Positions 26,419-34,495 of a DNA stretch of 64,000 nucleotides are shown piece after piece (the stretch's first letter is position 1; each line of letters begins with the position of its first letter). This DNA comes from DAOPXV01 sp964551445. GTDB lineage: Bacteria; Muiribacteriota; UBA9980. The notes under the pieces were generated by a model, which saw only the letters and a program-made list of their open reading frames with translations, was not told the origin of the DNA and made no database searches. The position numbers and the translations under genes were made by a program. The DNA lies in assembly GCA_964551445.1 (NCBI GenBank), contig CAZKCG010000009.1:67625-131624 (forward strand), given 5' to 3'.

Positions 26419-28782
26419 TTAGTTTTTCGGTTGCAAGGAATATTTGATCATGTCGGTCGATATTTTCTGGTTTTCGGATTCCTGTGATTCGTCGTCCCTG
26501 TTGACCAGAAATGCCGTCAGAAATATTATAAGCTCGTTCCTGTTCTTATTGTCCGTCGTTTTCTGGAAAAGCTTTCCTACGATGGGGATCTTATTGAAAT
26601 ACGGAAGGGCTTCAACGCGGCCGCCTTCCTGCGCGCTTATGAGGCCGCCCATTACGACCGTTTCGCCGTCTTTTACGCGAAGTATGGTCTTGGTGCTTTT
26701 ACCTGTCGTTACGAAGTGGGAACCGACCTGAACGTTCGTGAGATCGGCGTCGTTCTGCGTGACGCTAACGTCGAGGGTTATCTCGCCGTCGTTATGGATG
26801 AGCGGCTTGACCTTAAGCTCTATACCTATGTGGGCGCTCGTCCAGGTTTCCTGAGAAGTGTATCCGACGATCTTTCCGCCTTCATACTGGGGGTTTTGAA
26901 CGACGTCTTTTACGGGGATGTCCTTACCGCTCTGGATCGTCGCGGTTTCCTTGTCCACGACGCGCGTTATGGGTGACGCGAGCGTTTTCACGTTGTCGTC
27001 GTTCTCGAGAAGGTCGAGCTGGGCGTCGAGTTTAGTGAGCGAGATCTTTCCGAGATTTTTAACGTTGAGCCTGAAAGCGGTCTGAGAGTTTATCGAAGTG
27101 CTGTTCTCGAGATTGGTCAGATTTACGCCCAGAGCTCTTTTGGCGGTCTTTGTGACCTCGAGCATTTTAACCGCTATCGTCACCTGCTGTAATTTTATGT
27201 CGTTCTGCTTTATAATGGATGTTAAAAGCTTTATGTTCTCGGGCGTGTCGAAGATCGACAGCGTGCTTTTATCGTCGTCAAAACTGAGGCTTTCCTTGCT
27301 TATGTTGTCGGAGATGACCTTCGAAGCGAATATTTTATTTAAAAGATCGGACGGTTTTGAATTGATCACTCTCAAAAGGCTGTATTCCTTTCTTGAATAT
27401 TTATTGTTTTTGCGGACCTCTTCGAGCGTCATTATTATGTAAGTATTGTCATAATAAGGTATCGCGACGAGGTCGTTGGTTTTTAAGAGCAGCTCGAAAA
27501 TTTCCTTTATGGTCAATTCGTCTCTTATGTAGAGCGTGACCTTGTTGCTTTTAACTTTGTCTATGGACGCGTCGAGGATAAGGTTTCGTTCCATGAGGCG
27601 CGCCAGCACTTCGATGCCCTGGCCGATCTCGAGATCGACGAGGTTCATCTGCGAATAGACGCGGTCTTCGGGCGCGGGGATATTCGGCATTATTTTAATT
27701 GTATTATCTAATCTCTCATATTTGAATCCGTTCTTTATTATTATCTCATTAAGAGCTTCGTCCAGCGTTTTATCGACGAGAGAGATCGATATCCTTTTTT
27801 TAACGCCGTCCTCGGCCACAAGATTAAAGCCCGAGCCGTGAAGGATTGTCCTTAAAACGTCGAGTATGTCCTGTTCCTTGAGTTCGACCGTGAAATTATT
27901 CATGCTCTTTCTGCGTTTGGCGAGTTCGTAGAGCTCTTTAACGTTATCATAGTCGGGATTGATCTCCATGACCTTTTCGAATTCCAGGACCGCTTCCCTG
28001 TATTTATTCAATTTAAGAAAGCTCTTGCCGAGGTAGAAGTGCGCCGAGATGTCCTGCGGCCACATGTTCGTGATCGCGGTGAAGGCCCTTATGGCTTCGT
28101 TATATTCGCCGTTCTGGTACATTCTTACGGATTTGTCGATCTCTTTTTCTGATTTGAGATTGTTCTTGGCGACGTCGAGAGAGAGTTTTATCTTGTCGTT
28201 GGCCGGGTCTATTTTTAAAGCTTTCAGGTATTCGTCGACCGCTTCGTTCCATTTTCCGAGGCGGGTGAATGTTTTACCCTGATTGTAATGGTATTCGACG
28301 AGAGTGTTGGAATGTTTCTGCGTCGTATCGGCTTTATCTTTTGCGACGATGTCCTTTTCCATTCTGTCGATTATCGCGCTTTTATCCACGTCGATCAATA
28401 TCTGGCTGTTCTGTTTGTAAACCGCGGTCGGAAGAGACTCGTTTAAAACTATTATAATTCTTGTGGTTTTCGGGTTCGAATTTTCGAGGTTCATTACGCG
28501 GTATAATTTTATGGATTTACTCAATACGAGCTGTACCTTGCCTTTAGATTCGTACTGCGAGTTAGGCACGTCGATTATTATCTGCGTCGGGGATTTCACT
28601 TCGTGAAAAGTGAGCGGCATGTCGCCGTTTATGACCACCTGGTCTTTTTCAGGGAATTCCTGCGTGGAGATGCTTTTGATCTGCGCTACGTTAGCTGCAA
28701 TAGCATTGGAAATAGAGAGGGCCGCGAACGCGACGACGGCCAGAAGGAAGATAAAGTGTTTCCGCCGGTTGAAGTTTGCCAT
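26419..28782 (-). CDS. PilQ-like secretin with AMIN and TPR domains
   Basis: A 787-residue outer-membrane secretin precursor. A signal peptide (about 1-29) is followed by an AMIN domain (about 35-125) that binds peptidoglycan, three or so TPR units (about 155-290), an STN/N0 domain (FTVELKEQDILDVLRTILHGSG), secretin_N repeats, and the C-terminal secretin barrel (about 545-765) with GETVVMGGLISAQEGG and IPIVGKLFQ. AMIN-STN-secretin is the PilQ plan for type IV pili; the inserted TPR region may replace a separate pilotin or assembly partner. It forms the ring through which a pilus or substrate passes. A GGAGG ribosome site precedes the ATG. No other pil genes are in the window. Confidence 0.93.
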   Translation of the reverse strand: MANFNRRKHFIFLLAVVAFAALSISNAIAANVAQIKSISTQEFPEKDQVVINGDMPLTFHEVKSPTQIIIDVPNSQYESKGKVQLVLSKSIKLYRVMNLENSNPKTTRIIIVLNESLPTAVYKQNSQILIDVDKSAIIDRMEKDIVAKDKADTTQKHSNTLVEYHYNQGKTFTRLGKWNEAVDEYLKALKIDPANDKIKLSLDVAKNNLKSEKEIDKSVRMYQNGEYNEAIRAFTAITNMWPQDISAHFYLGKSFLKLNKYREAVLEFEKVMEINPDYDNVKELYELAKRRKSMNNFTVELKEQDILDVLRTILHGSGFNLVAEDGVKKRISISLVDKTLDEALNEIIIKNGFKYERLDNTIKIMPNIPAPEDRVYSQMNLVDLEIGQGIEVLARLMERNLILDASIDKVKSNKVTLYIRDELTIKEIFELLLKTNDLVAIPYYDNTYIIMTLEEVRKNNKYSRKEYSLLRVINSKPSDLLNKIFASKVISDNISKESLSFDDDKSTLSIFDTPENIKLLTSIIKQNDIKLQQVTIAVKMLEVTKTAKRALGVNLTNLENSTSINSQTAFRLNVKNLGKISLTKLDAQLDLLENDDNVKTLASPITRVVDKETATIQSGKDIPVKDVVQNPQYEGGKIVGYTSQETWTSAHIGIELKVKPLIHNDGEITLDVSVTQNDADLTNVQVGSHFVTTGKSTKTILRVKDGETVVMGGLISAQEGGRVEALPYFNKIPIVGKLFQKTTDNKNRNELIIFLTAFLVNRDDESQESENQKISTDMIKYSLQPKN

Positions 28783-28946
28783 GAATAACCTCCATTGAAA
28801 TCATATATATTTATTTTTTAGATGATCTGATATCTTATAGTATCGGAAAAAACTCCATAATTTTTAGCTTAAAAAAATATAAATTTTGCGATATTTTTGC
28901 CGATGAGAAGCGTATAAATAAAAAAATTCGACGAGGTGAATGCATA

Positions 28947-30296
28947 ATGGACGGTCGCAGCACAAGATTTATTAAAGAAGCAGTTTTCGCAGTATTGAAG
29001 GGCCATCTCACGGTAGACGGCGCAGCAGAAAAATACGGCATTCCCGAAGAACGCATTACGGACGGTATTAAAAATTACTGTCTGAGCGGAAAGATAACCG
29101 AAGAGCGTGAAAAGTCATTTATCGGGAACTTTTATGAAAAATTCATAAGAGTGAACGTAAGGAACGCGTTCTCTAAGATCGCGCCTACATACGACCATGA
29201 AAAAGCTCTCGACAGGTTCAAATTCAAATTCGCGTATGCTACGGTTTCTTTCATGGTTGTGGCTTTCGGCATATTTATAATGAACTTTCCCGGAGCATTC
29301 AACCCTCCTGATATGAACGCCAAGTCTTTTGAGGAAAAAATGGATCAGGCGCTTACGGCCACTTCGAAACGCGCTTCGACGATAGACGCGGAAGTTAAAT
29401 ACCTCAACCGCTTTTATTCGCGCATAAACAAGATACTTGATTCGAGCAACGCCAGGGAATCGCAGGCTTTAAAGGCCGAGATCGGAAACCGTCTCGCTTA
29501 TATAAACAAGATCGATCAGGCTGAAGTAGCCAGAAAAGCGGTCAATTTCAGCGATCCGAGCGCCGCGGCGGACAGAAAGCCGGCGGCCGGAATGTACAAA
29601 AGAATGTATTCGGCCGCTTCTGAAAAAGATGAGAACAGTTACCTGGCAAAGGCGTTCAAAGAAAGGGCCGACGCCGAGAACGCTTCCGGCCGCGCCAGCG
29701 CATATATGGCGAAAGCCGCCCCTGAAGCTGCCGCTAAAACTGAATCTGCTCCCGTGACTGTTATAGCCGCGTCCTCCCAGGCCGAGGCCGAAGCTCAGCT
29801 GGCCGCCGCCTCAGAAGTCAAGCCGGAGATCGAAGAACCAATAGCCGAAGAAATAACGGTTGAAGAAGCCGCGTCCGAAGTTAATGAGCCGGCCGCCGCC
29901 GCAAATAAAACTCGAATGGCGAAAGCTGCAGCCGCGCGTGAAGATGCCCCGGCAGATCGGACCGAAAGAGCGAAGGCGTCCGAAAAAGCCGTGGCGAAAG
30001 CTGAAAGAGCCCCTGCGGAGGAAGCCGCTCAGGCGGTTGAAACAACGCCTGCTAAAACTTATAAATTCGCCGAAAAAAAATATGATTCAATGAAAGACAG
30101 GCTGTTCATAATAAACAGATACAAGAAAGAAAATTTATTGAAAAGGATCGTCGCAAGGCCCACGATCAAGTTCAAATATCCTGTAGCGTCGATGCTTCCG
30201 GTAGTCGACAAGAAAAAATATAACGAATCGCTTAAAAAAATAGCGACAAATCCCAAAGAAGTCCGGGAAGTCAAGATAGTAGAAGACAGAGGATAA
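28947..30296 (+). CDS. Membrane-anchored protein with N-terminal HTH-like region and Ala/Glu-rich linker
   Basis: A 449-residue protein of no family I recognise. Residues 1-50 look like a small helix-turn-helix (VFAVLKGHLTVDGAAEKYGI). One TM segment follows (about 91-113). A coiled-coil-prone stretch (about 125-185) comes next, then a 200-residue Ala/Glu/Lys-rich low-complexity linker and a basic C-terminal 70 residues (NRYKKENLLKRIVARPTIKF) that look ordered. This arrangement resembles one-component membrane-bound regulators or cytoskeletal adaptors such as RodZ, but no homology is claimed. It is divergent from the secretin gene, which suggests joint control. The ATG follows GAGGTGA. Confidence 0.75.
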   Translation: MDGRSTRFIKEAVFAVLKGHLTVDGAAEKYGIPEERITDGIKNYCLSGKITEEREKSFIGNFYEKFIRVNVRNAFSKIAPTYDHEKALDRFKFKFAYATVSFMVVAFGIFIMNFPGAFNPPDMNAKSFEEKMDQALTATSKRASTIDAEVKYLNRFYSRINKILDSSNARESQALKAEIGNRLAYINKIDQAEVARKAVNFSDPSAAADRKPAAGMYKRMYSAASEKDENSYLAKAFKERADAENASGRASAYMAKAAPEAAAKTESAPVTVIAASSQAEAEAQLAAASEVKPEIEEPIAEEITVEEAASEVNEPAAAANKTRMAKAAAAREDAPADRTERAKASEKAVAKAERAPAEEAAQAVETTPAKTYKFAEKKYDSMKDRLFIINRYKKENLLKRIVARPTIKFKYPVASMLPVVDKKKYNESLKKIATNPKEVREVKIVEDRG

Positions 30297-30361
30297 TTTA
30301 TGTCACATCGATCAAAAGTGCATTAACCACACCTTAACCACATACCTCTCTTTCAAATTTA

Positions 30362-30390
30362 AAGTACCCGCAAGGGTACTTTTTTTTATT
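30362..30390 (+). terminator. Rho-independent terminator
   Basis: Stem AAGTACCC-gcaa-GGGTACTT followed by eight T. It ends the plus-strand HTH-TM gene; the stop of the convergent exonuclease gene overlaps its 3' edge. Confidence 0.85.
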
Positions 30391-32560
30391 CTTCGAAGGT
30401 ATCGATGGCGAAGTGGATCTTTCTGTCGCGGATATCGACGCTGTTTATCGTTACGATAACGCGTTCCCCGGCGGTTCTTTTTCCGTGAAGGCGGGCGGCG
30501 CCGTTGAGGTGCAGGAAATACTTCGAAAGTTCCACTCTGAAACGGTCTTCACTCGCCTCGATAACGGTCGCGGGTATCTTTTCGCCGGAATTTTTTTTCA
30601 GATATTTATAAAGCCAGTAGCCGCGGCTTTCCTGTTCAATTTCGGAAGCGGCGGAAAGAGAGCCTTCGCAGTATATTATTTTTTCCTTGAGCGACTCGAT
30701 ATCGTAGCGGGGTTTTCCGGAGACCAGCAGACTTTTGATCTGCCGCTGCATGAGAAGGTCGATATACCTTCTAAGGGGCGAAGAAGCCTGGACGTAGCCG
30801 GGGACGCCCAGCATTCCGTGCGGCGTCATCTCATAAGCCGATATGGAATAAGGCATGGATCTTCTAATTTCCCAGGCCCTGAGAGGATTATAGCTTCCCG
30901 CCGGCACGTCTTCCCTGTATTTTTTTACGAGTTCGGGCGAAGGATAAGCCGCGCTGTATTTAAAATGCGCGGGCGCTTTAAAAGCGTTGAAAAGTTCCGC
31001 CGCGCGGCTGTTATAAAATATCATCAGCTCTGAAACTATGGTTCCGGCCTCGCCGTGGTCGTCCGTTGAAATATTTATTTTTTCATTTTCCGATCCGGGA
31101 TCCTCTACATAAATATCGGCTTTCGGGAAAAACAGCGACACCGCTCCGGCGGTTTCGCGTCTCTGCCGCATAACGCTTGAAAACTTGAGAAGCGTCTCGA
31201 GTTCTTCGCGGGTTGTGGTGATCCCCGTGGCGCCGTTACCGTTTGAAAGGATCTCGTTTATCTGCTCGTACGAACATTTTTTCTCGACTTTTATGATCGA
31301 CGGAACGAAGGCTAAATTAATTATTTCGAGTTCTCCCGATAGTATCGCGGCGAGCGTGAGGCACAACCGGCGCTCGTTTTCCCTGAGGCTGAAAAGATCG
31401 TTGGAGACCTCTTCCGGTATCATGTCGATCTTGCCTTCGGCCATATAGATCGCGGTAACCCTCGCGAACGCCTCTGAATCTATTTCGGTGCCTTCTTTGA
31501 TCATTTCTGAAATATCGGCCACATGGACCATGAGCGCGTATCCGTCACCGTGTCTGATGAAGCTTATTCCGTCGTCGCAGCACTTCGTGTCCGCGCTGTC
31601 GATCGTGTATGAAGCTATATTCGTAAGATCGACCCTCGAATTTTCGTCGCAGAATTTCTTTTCGCCGCGTTTGATGCCGTCTAAAACGCTATGAGCGTCT
31701 ATTATTTTATACTTATCCATCGTGAAAGTTTTTTTGAATTCGCCGACCTCTTCGATAAGTTTCGGTTCGAATTTTTTGTCTATGTTATATTTTTTCAGAA
31801 GGAAATTTTCGTCGCGGCAGAATACAGCCATATCGACGAGAAATTTGAACGCGTCAAAGCGGGCGCTGAGGCCGTCGGAAATGATCTGGATCAGCTCGCG
31901 TCCCTTGTTTTGAAAGACGGTGTTTTCTGGAAAAACGAAAAAATTGGTCAGAATATCTATTCTCGCTCCGTATTTTTTTATGAACTCAGATCTTATTTCG
32001 GGCGCGAAAGCCGATGCCGCAAGGTCCGAAAGTTCTTTTAAAAATTCGGCTTCTCGCTCCTGTTTTTCTTTTTCCACGGCGAGCTGCTGGAAATATTTTT
32101 GAAGGTCTTCATCGCCGACCGCGTAAAAATAATCGTCTTTTCTTTTAAAATAAGGGTTTTTGGAGTGAAGCGAGCGTACGACCGCTGACAGCTGGTCGTC
32201 GTTAATGGCGTCGCCGTAATAAGCCGCGGCCATATCTTTTGGCGACCATAATGTTTCATTTTCCAGTTTCAGAAGCTCGCGTATATCCGAAAGCGGAACT
32301 GCTGCGGCCATTTCACGCCTTTTGTCGCGCAGCTGGCAGAGTCTTGCGGCTATCGCGGCATGGTCGGTTTTTTCGGTTATGGAACCAGCCTCTGAATTAA
32401 TTATCTTATTCGCGGAAATAGTGAGCGTCCTGTTTTTTTCATTCAATATCCTGTATGACTCACGGGTTTTAGAACCCGAACCGGCAGTTTCAACCGCCAG
32501 GACACACCCCGAGAATATCTGGCCTTCGTCTATGTATTCAACTATGTTTCCCTGTCTCAT
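30386..32560 (-). CDS. RNase II/R-family 3'-5' exoribonuclease with one altered catalytic residue
   Basis: A 724-residue protein with an RNB catalytic domain (about 310-640). The N-terminal part begins with an SH3/small-barrel-like segment (VEYIDEGQIFSGCVLAV), as in plastid/cyanobacterial-type RNase II homologues, not the cold-shock domains of RNase R. A short C-terminal S1-like barrel ends the protein. The metal site reads TIDSADTKCCDDG. Against E. coli RNase II (TIDSASTEDMDD), the equivalents of D201, D209 and D210 are kept (D321, D329, D330) but D207 is Cys327. Downstream RNB motifs (YAMSLRENERRL-like FSLRENERRL; FKYSAAYPSPE; YVQASSPLRRYIDLL) are intact. It probably degrades or trims RNA. 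Promoter at 32591-32619. Confidence 0.9.
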   Translation of the reverse strand: MRQGNIVEYIDEGQIFSGCVLAVETAGSGSKTRESYRILNEKNRTLTISANKIINSEAGSITEKTDHAAIAARLCQLRDKRREMAAAVPLSDIRELLKLENETLWSPKDMAAAYYGDAINDDQLSAVVRSLHSKNPYFKRKDDYFYAVGDEDLQKYFQQLAVEKEKQEREAEFLKELSDLAASAFAPEIRSEFIKKYGARIDILTNFFVFPENTVFQNKGRELIQIISDGLSARFDAFKFLVDMAVFCRDENFLLKKYNIDKKFEPKLIEEVGEFKKTFTMDKYKIIDAHSVLDGIKRGEKKFCDENSRVDLTNIASYTIDSADTKCCDDGISFIRHGDGYALMVHVADISEMIKEGTEIDSEAFARVTAIYMAEGKIDMIPEEVSNDLFSLRENERRLCLTLAAILSGELEIINLAFVPSIIKVEKKCSYEQINEILSNGNGATGITTTREELETLLKFSSVMRQRRETAGAVSLFFPKADIYVEDPGSENEKINISTDDHGEAGTIVSELMIFYNSRAAELFNAFKAPAHFKYSAAYPSPELVKKYREDVPAGSYNPLRAWEIRRSMPYSISAYEMTPHGMLGVPGYVQASSPLRRYIDLLMQRQIKSLLVSGKPRYDIESLKEKIIYCEGSLSAASEIEQESRGYWLYKYLKKNSGEKIPATVIEASEDRFRVELSKYFLHLNGAARLHGKRTAGERVIVTINSVDIRDRKIHFAIDTFEE

Positions 32561-32590
32561 TTTAATACCGCCATATTTTTAAATTTTTTC

Positions 32591-32619
32591 ATTTTATCAC
32601 GATAACGATATTTTTTCAA
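32591..32619 (-). promoter_or_regulatory. Sigma-70-type promoter for the exoribonuclease gene
   Basis: On the minus strand, TTGAAA (32619-32614), 17-bp spacer, TAAAAT (32596-32591). It lies about 30 nt upstream of the ATG. Confidence 0.65.
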
Positions 32620-32655
32620 TGTTTTTAATAAAAAACAGGCTTTATCGCAATAATA

Positions 32656-32684
32656 TTGACAAGCACTTTTAATTTTGTTAAAAT
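32656..32684 (+). promoter_or_regulatory. Consensus sigma-70-type promoter for glgC
   Basis: TTGACA (32656-32661), 17-bp spacer, TAAAAT (32679-32684). Predicted leader of about 70 nt. Confidence 0.75.
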
Positions 32685-32760
32685 ATTATCACTTGTAATA
32701 AATTTGCTGATGTTTGAAATACTTTGGCCACAAAAAATAAATAATTGGGGGTAGTAAAAA

Positions 32761-34137
32761 ATGGCAAAAGTTTCACAGGTGATTTTAGCCTTAATACTTG
32801 CCGGCGGCAAGGGCGAACGCCTCATGCCTCTCACTCTCGACCGTTCCAAACCTTCCGTTCCGATCGGCGGCTATTACAGGATCATAGATTTCACGCTGAA
32901 TAATTGCATAAATTCGCATATCCGAAAAGCTTACCTGCTCACGCAGTTCAAGTCGCAGTCGCTCGACCGCCACATCAGAAGCGGATGGAATTTATTTTCA
33001 GACCGTTCATACGGCTTTATCGAGACGCTTCCGCCTCAGCAGCGCGTTTCGGAAGACTGGTACCGCGGCACCGCCGATGCCGTCTGGCAGAACGTATATT
33101 CGATCGAGCGCGAAAAAATGCCGTATACGCTTATACTTTCAGGCGACCACATATACAAGATGGACTATTCCGAAATGTTCCGCCACCATGTCAGCAATAA
33201 CGCCGATGTTACCGTCGCTACGATCGAAACGCCCGTCGCGGGAGCGTCGAGCTTTGGCGTTATGGAGGTCGACACCGAAAGCCGCATAATAGGTTTCGAA
33301 GAAAAACCGAAAGAACCCAAATGCATTCCGGGCGATCCGGAACACGCTCTCGCCTCGATGGGCGTATATCTTTTCAACACTCAGACGCTTCTTGAAACGC
33401 TCAACATGGAATTCGGCGGTTCGAAAGAAATGGTCAACAAAAAGACGCTCATGGAAAAACTCAAGGACGACCCCGAAGCGTTTCATCGTTATACGACAGG
33501 GGATTTTGGCTACGACGTTATTTCCAACATGATCCGTATAAACAAAAAGAATCTCGCCTCCGGCGGCGGAATGCGCTATAACGTTTTCTCGTATAATTTC
33601 CGCGACGAGAATATGAAAACGGCTAAATACTGGCGCGATGTGGGCACGCTTCAATCATACTGGGAAGCCAACATGGACCTTAAAAATCCCGAACCCGAGC
33701 TGAACCTTTATAAACGCCATAATTTCAACGAAGATATAGGCGGATGGCCGCTGCGCTGCTTCAAAAACACTTTCCTTCCCGCGGCTAAATTCGTTTTCTC
33801 GCCGATAATATCAAGTTCGGTCATATGCGACGGCGCTATCATCAGTAACGCTACCATCCGCGACTCCGTCATAAGCGTATGCGTTAACGTTCAGTCCAAC
33901 TCGATAGTTACCGAATCCGTTCTCTTCGATAACGTCAGGGTCGGCCAGAACTGTAAGCTCCACAAGGTCATCGCCGATAAGGACGTAATAATAGGCGACA
34001 ACCAGAGCGTTGGCATAAATAAAGAAGAAGATCTCGCCCGCGGCTTTACCGTATCCGATGGCATAACCGTTATTCCGCGCGGAACCAGAATAGGCGAAAC
34101 CTACAGAGGTTTTAACGTTAAAACGATAGTTATCTAA
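32761..34137 (+). CDS. glgC: Glucose-1-phosphate adenylyltransferase (ADP-glucose pyrophosphorylase)
   Basis: A 458-residue enzyme. The nucleotidyltransferase domain has LALILAGGKGERLMPLT (Gly-rich loop), KPSVPIGGYYRIIDFTLNN and SGDHIYKMDY. FGVMEVD and IGFEEKPKEP form the sugar-phosphate region. The C-terminus is a left-handed beta-helix of hexapeptide repeats (SSSVICDGAIISNATIRDSV). It makes ADP-glucose from ATP and glucose-1-phosphate, the committed step of bacterial glycogen synthesis. The gene is monocistronic, with a consensus promoter and a downstream terminator. The debranching enzyme GlgX is encoded separately at 6146. Confidence 0.96.
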   Translation: MAKVSQVILALILAGGKGERLMPLTLDRSKPSVPIGGYYRIIDFTLNNCINSHIRKAYLLTQFKSQSLDRHIRSGWNLFSDRSYGFIETLPPQQRVSEDWYRGTADAVWQNVYSIEREKMPYTLILSGDHIYKMDYSEMFRHHVSNNADVTVATIETPVAGASSFGVMEVDTESRIIGFEEKPKEPKCIPGDPEHALASMGVYLFNTQTLLETLNMEFGGSKEMVNKKTLMEKLKDDPEAFHRYTTGDFGYDVISNMIRINKKNLASGGGMRYNVFSYNFRDENMKTAKYWRDVGTLQSYWEANMDLKNPEPELNLYKRHNFNEDIGGWPLRCFKNTFLPAAKFVFSPIISSSVICDGAIISNATIRDSVISVCVNVQSNSIVTESVLFDNVRVGQNCKLHKVIADKDVIIGDNQSVGINKEEDLARGFTVSDGITVIPRGTRIGETYRGFNVKTIVI

Positions 34138-34195
34138 TTTAGTGAATAGAGAAAAGAGAATAACGAATAGTTGATGCGGCGGCTTTGCCGCTCAA
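34138..34195 (+). repeat. Partial copy of the GAATAG-type intergenic repeat arm
   Basis: AGTGAATAGAGAAAAGAG followed by AATAACGAATAGTTGATG, then a small GC hairpin (GCGGCggctttGCCGC). It matches the left arm of the element at 17648. The remainder of the 34138-34495 gap holds a terminator and a promoter. Confidence 0.5.
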
Positions 34196-34209
34196 AATCA
34201 AAAAAATCA

Positions 34210-34253
34210 GGAAGCTGTCTTTTCAAATAATATCAGACAGCTTTCTTTTTTTT
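34210..34253 (+). terminator. Rho-independent terminator after glgC
   Basis: Stem GAAGCTGTCT / AGACAGCTTTC followed by eight T. Confidence 0.85.
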
Positions 34254-34393
34254 GCCAATAGAATTGCTTTTTTGAGATTTACGAAATTAAAATAAAGTTA
34301 TTTATTATTACATTTTAATCTTGAGAAAAGCGATAAACTTACCGGGCCGTGATAAAAATCTGACACAATTTCATTAATATTTCATCATTTTTT

Positions 34394-34422
34394 TTGACAT
34401 TATTATTTTTATCGTTTATAAT
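34394..34422 (+). promoter_or_regulatory. Perfect-consensus sigma-70-type promoter
   Basis: TTGACA (34394-34399), 17-bp spacer, TATAAT (34417-34422): all twelve consensus bases. It drives the HExxH protein gene with a leader of about 67 nt. Confidence 0.85.
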
Positions 34423-34495
34423 TAAATGATCAATAAAAACGAATGCATTTTTTATCATATGCGTATAAATTAAAATATTGAAGGATGTGATCAGT

